DNA of 5,768 nucleotides, taken from the NCBI GenBank assembly GCA_937890045.1, contig CALBXV010000486.1, positions 1 to 5,768 of the forward strand, read 5' to 3'. The DNA is from an uncultured archaeon (GTDB taxonomy: Archaea; Thermoproteota; Nitrososphaeria; Nitrososphaerales; CALBXV01). Below, piece by piece: positions 4,630 to 5,768 of the stretch. Below the pieces are notes generated by a model. The model saw nothing but the letters and a program-made list of their open reading frames with translations. It searched no databases and was not told the origin of the DNA. The translations under genes and the position numbers were made by a program. Every line of letters begins with the position of its first letter. The stretch's first letter is position 1.

Positions 4630-5768
4630 ATGAGTGACCAATATTTAGGAAATTCTCTTTTAAAGAGATCGGATGTTCAACATAATTTTACAAAAGAAGA
4701 AATTGAAGAATATATAAAATGTCGTGATGATATTTTATATTTTTTAGAAAACCATATGAAGATTGTCCATGTTGATGAAGGTTTAATTCCTTTCAGTCTT
4801 TATCCCTTCCAAAAAGATTTAATACAAACTATATCCAAAAATAGAAATGTAATTGTAAAGACCGGCCGACAAGTTGGTAAGTCTACTACTACATTGGGTT
4901 GGTTATTACATTATATTCTTTTCAATCAATCTAAGACGGTTGGTATTCTTGCTAACAAGGCCGCCACTGCTAGAGAATTGCTTGGACGTATACAAATAGC
5001 ATATCAACATCTTCCTAAGTTTCTTCAACAAGGACTTAAGGAATGGAATAAAGGTTCTTTAGAACTTGAGAATGGAAGTAAGATTATAGCTTCATCTACA
5101 TCTTCCAGTGCTATTCGTGGATTTTCTTTTTCTTGTATTTTACTAGATGAATTTGCTCATGTACAAAGACATATAGCAGATGAGTTTATTCGTTCTGTTT
5201 ATCCTACTATTTCATCTGGTAAAGAAACAAAAGTTATTATTGTTTCTACACCAAATGGTTTCAATATGTTTTACAAGTATTGGAATGATGCTGAAGAAGG
5301 TTCAAATGATTTTACTCCTTTTAAAGTTCATTGGTCATCTGTTCCGAATAGAGATAAAGAATGGAAAGATAAGATTCAATCAACAATCGGTGAGGATGCA
5401 TTTAGACAGGAATATGAAGCAGAATTTTTAGGTTCTTCGAACACATTGGTTTCATATGAAAAATTACAAGAATTATCTTATATTAGTCCAATATATAGAA
5501 AACATGATGTAGACGTCTTTGAGGAGGAAGATAAAACACATTCCTACGTTATAACGGTTGATGTGGCAAGAGGACAAGGACTGGATTATTCAGCTTTTAC
5601 TGTGTTTGATATTACAAATATACCTTATAAAATTGTTGCTAAATATAAAAATAACCATGTAGCCCCCCTAGTGTTTCCGAATATTATAAATATTATTGGA
5701 AAGAAATATAATAATGCTTATATTCTTATTGAAGTAAATGATATCGGTTCACAAGTTTCCGATGTTCT
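4630..5768 (+). CDS. gp17: Large terminase subunit gp17 (packaging ATPase/nuclease), 3' end missing
   Basis: The frame opens at ATG 4630, five bases after the gp16 stop, and runs off the window after 379 codons. An in-frame stop at 4612-4614 and no other start after it fix this ATG; the ribosome binding site is weak. The product is the motor that pumps DNA into the prohead at the portal and cuts it at the start and end of packaging. Motifs in order are an adenine-binding Q-motif-like FSLYPFQKDLIQ (residues 55-66), Walker A TGRQVGKS (78-85), Walker B CILLDE (169-174, Asp173 and catalytic Glu174) and the coupling motif STPNG (206-210). The RNase H-fold nuclease begins near 305 with Asp311 in VDVARGQGLDYSAF and Glu368 in ILIEVND. 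These two acids are 57 residues apart, the same spacing as Asp401 and Glu458 in T4 gp17. The third nuclease acid would lie beyond the window. T4 gp17 is about 610 residues; Walker A sits about 80 residues closer to the N-terminus here. Confidence 0.97.
   Translation, partial: MSDQYLGNSLLKRSDVQHNFTKEEIEEYIKCRDDILYFLENHMKIVHVDEGLIPFSLYPFQKDLIQTISKNRNVIVKTGRQVGKSTTTLGWLLHYILFNQSKTVGILANKAATARELLGRIQIAYQHLPKFLQQGLKEWNKGSLELENGSKIIASSTSSSAIRGFSFSCILLDEFAHVQRHIADEFIRSVYPTISSGKETKVIIVSTPNGFNMFYKYWNDAEEGSNDFTPFKVHWSSVPNRDKEWKDKIQSTIGEDAFRQEYEAEFLGSSNTLVSYEKLQELSYISPIYRKHDVDVFEEEDKTHSYVITVDVARGQGLDYSAFTVFDITNIPYKIVAKYKNNHVAPLVFPNIINIIGKKYNNAYILIEVNDIGSQVSDV
5685..5692 (+). promoter_or_regulatory. Possible T4-type late promoter octamer inside gene 17
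   Basis: TATAAATA at 5685-5692 is a second exact match to the T4 late consensus, inside the nuclease-domain part of gene 17. No gene start follows within the window. A late promoter inside gene 17 could serve gene 18 (tail sheath), which follows in T4, but that is far downstream, so chance is the simpler reading. Confidence 0.15.

Noticed and set aside
3980..4641. Minus-strand frames at 3980-4162 and 4366-4641
   Set aside because: They lie opposite well-supported gp15 and gp16 and have low-complexity, hydrophobic shadow sequences; the first even repeats a unit because of the gene 15 duplication.
5180..5431. Open frame of 83 residues on the + strand
   Set aside because: It overlaps the gp17 ATPase/nuclease region out of frame, and gp17 motifs on both sides are in one uninterrupted frame.
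4630..5768. Intein or group I intron in the large terminase gene
   Set aside because: T4-like terminase genes sometimes carry them, but the frame is continuous from before Walker A to the second nuclease acid, with normal motif spacing.
1..5768. tRNA genes, CRISPR arrays, transposons, riboswitches, strong hairpin terminators or a defence/anti-defence cassette
   Set aside because: Genes fill the window with gaps of at most nine bases. No cloverleaf, spaced repeat array, inverted terminal repeat or hairpin followed by a T run was seen.

Overview
The window is a piece of a T4-like myovirus genome (tailed phage with a contractile tail). It carries the conserved neck, tail-completion and DNA-packaging block in the classic T4 order: gene 13, gene 14, gene 15, gene 16, gene 17. 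All genes lie on the + strand and are packed with almost no spacing. The DNA is A+T-rich by eye, apart from a G-rich stretch in the first gene. Several proteins look more like versions I recall from marine T4-like phages (cyanophages, pelagiphages and relatives) than like coliphage T4. The marker is the small protein at 1427-1801, plus the glycine-rich virion protein and the short gp13 and gp16. A marine phage is therefore the best guess. The host cannot be read from this sequence.

Layout. 2-1417 is the 3' part of a large virion protein whose start lies outside the window. It has a tail-fibre-like segment, an Ig-like segment, then a long polyglycine-rich domain of the type found in phage adhesins. 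1427-1801 is a small conserved protein of unknown role. 1802-2545 (gp13) and 2545-3393 (gp14) are the neck proteins that close the filled head. 3393-4223 (gp15) is the terminator protein that caps the tail and joins it to the neck. 4223-4624 (gp16) is the small terminase and 4630-5768 (gp17) is the large terminase ATPase/nuclease, cut by the right edge of the window. The gp17 frame begins at 4630 and stays open to the end.

How they work together. gp16 and gp17 package concatemeric DNA into the prohead through the portal. When the head is full, gp17 cuts the DNA and leaves, and gp13 and gp14 assemble on the portal vertex. The tail, finished by gp15, then docks onto this neck. The upstream glycine-rich protein probably belongs to the host-contact apparatus (fibre or whisker).

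The window is mostly ordinary phage structural core, and I do not see an undescribed system such as a defence locus, non-coding RNA or mobile element. The points most worth a second look are a near-perfect in-frame 30-bp tandem duplication in gene 15, the glycine-rich adhesin-like protein next to the neck genes, an extra beta-rich segment in gp14, and two exact T4-type late-promoter octamers inside coding sequence. No stretch over 10 bases lies outside genes.
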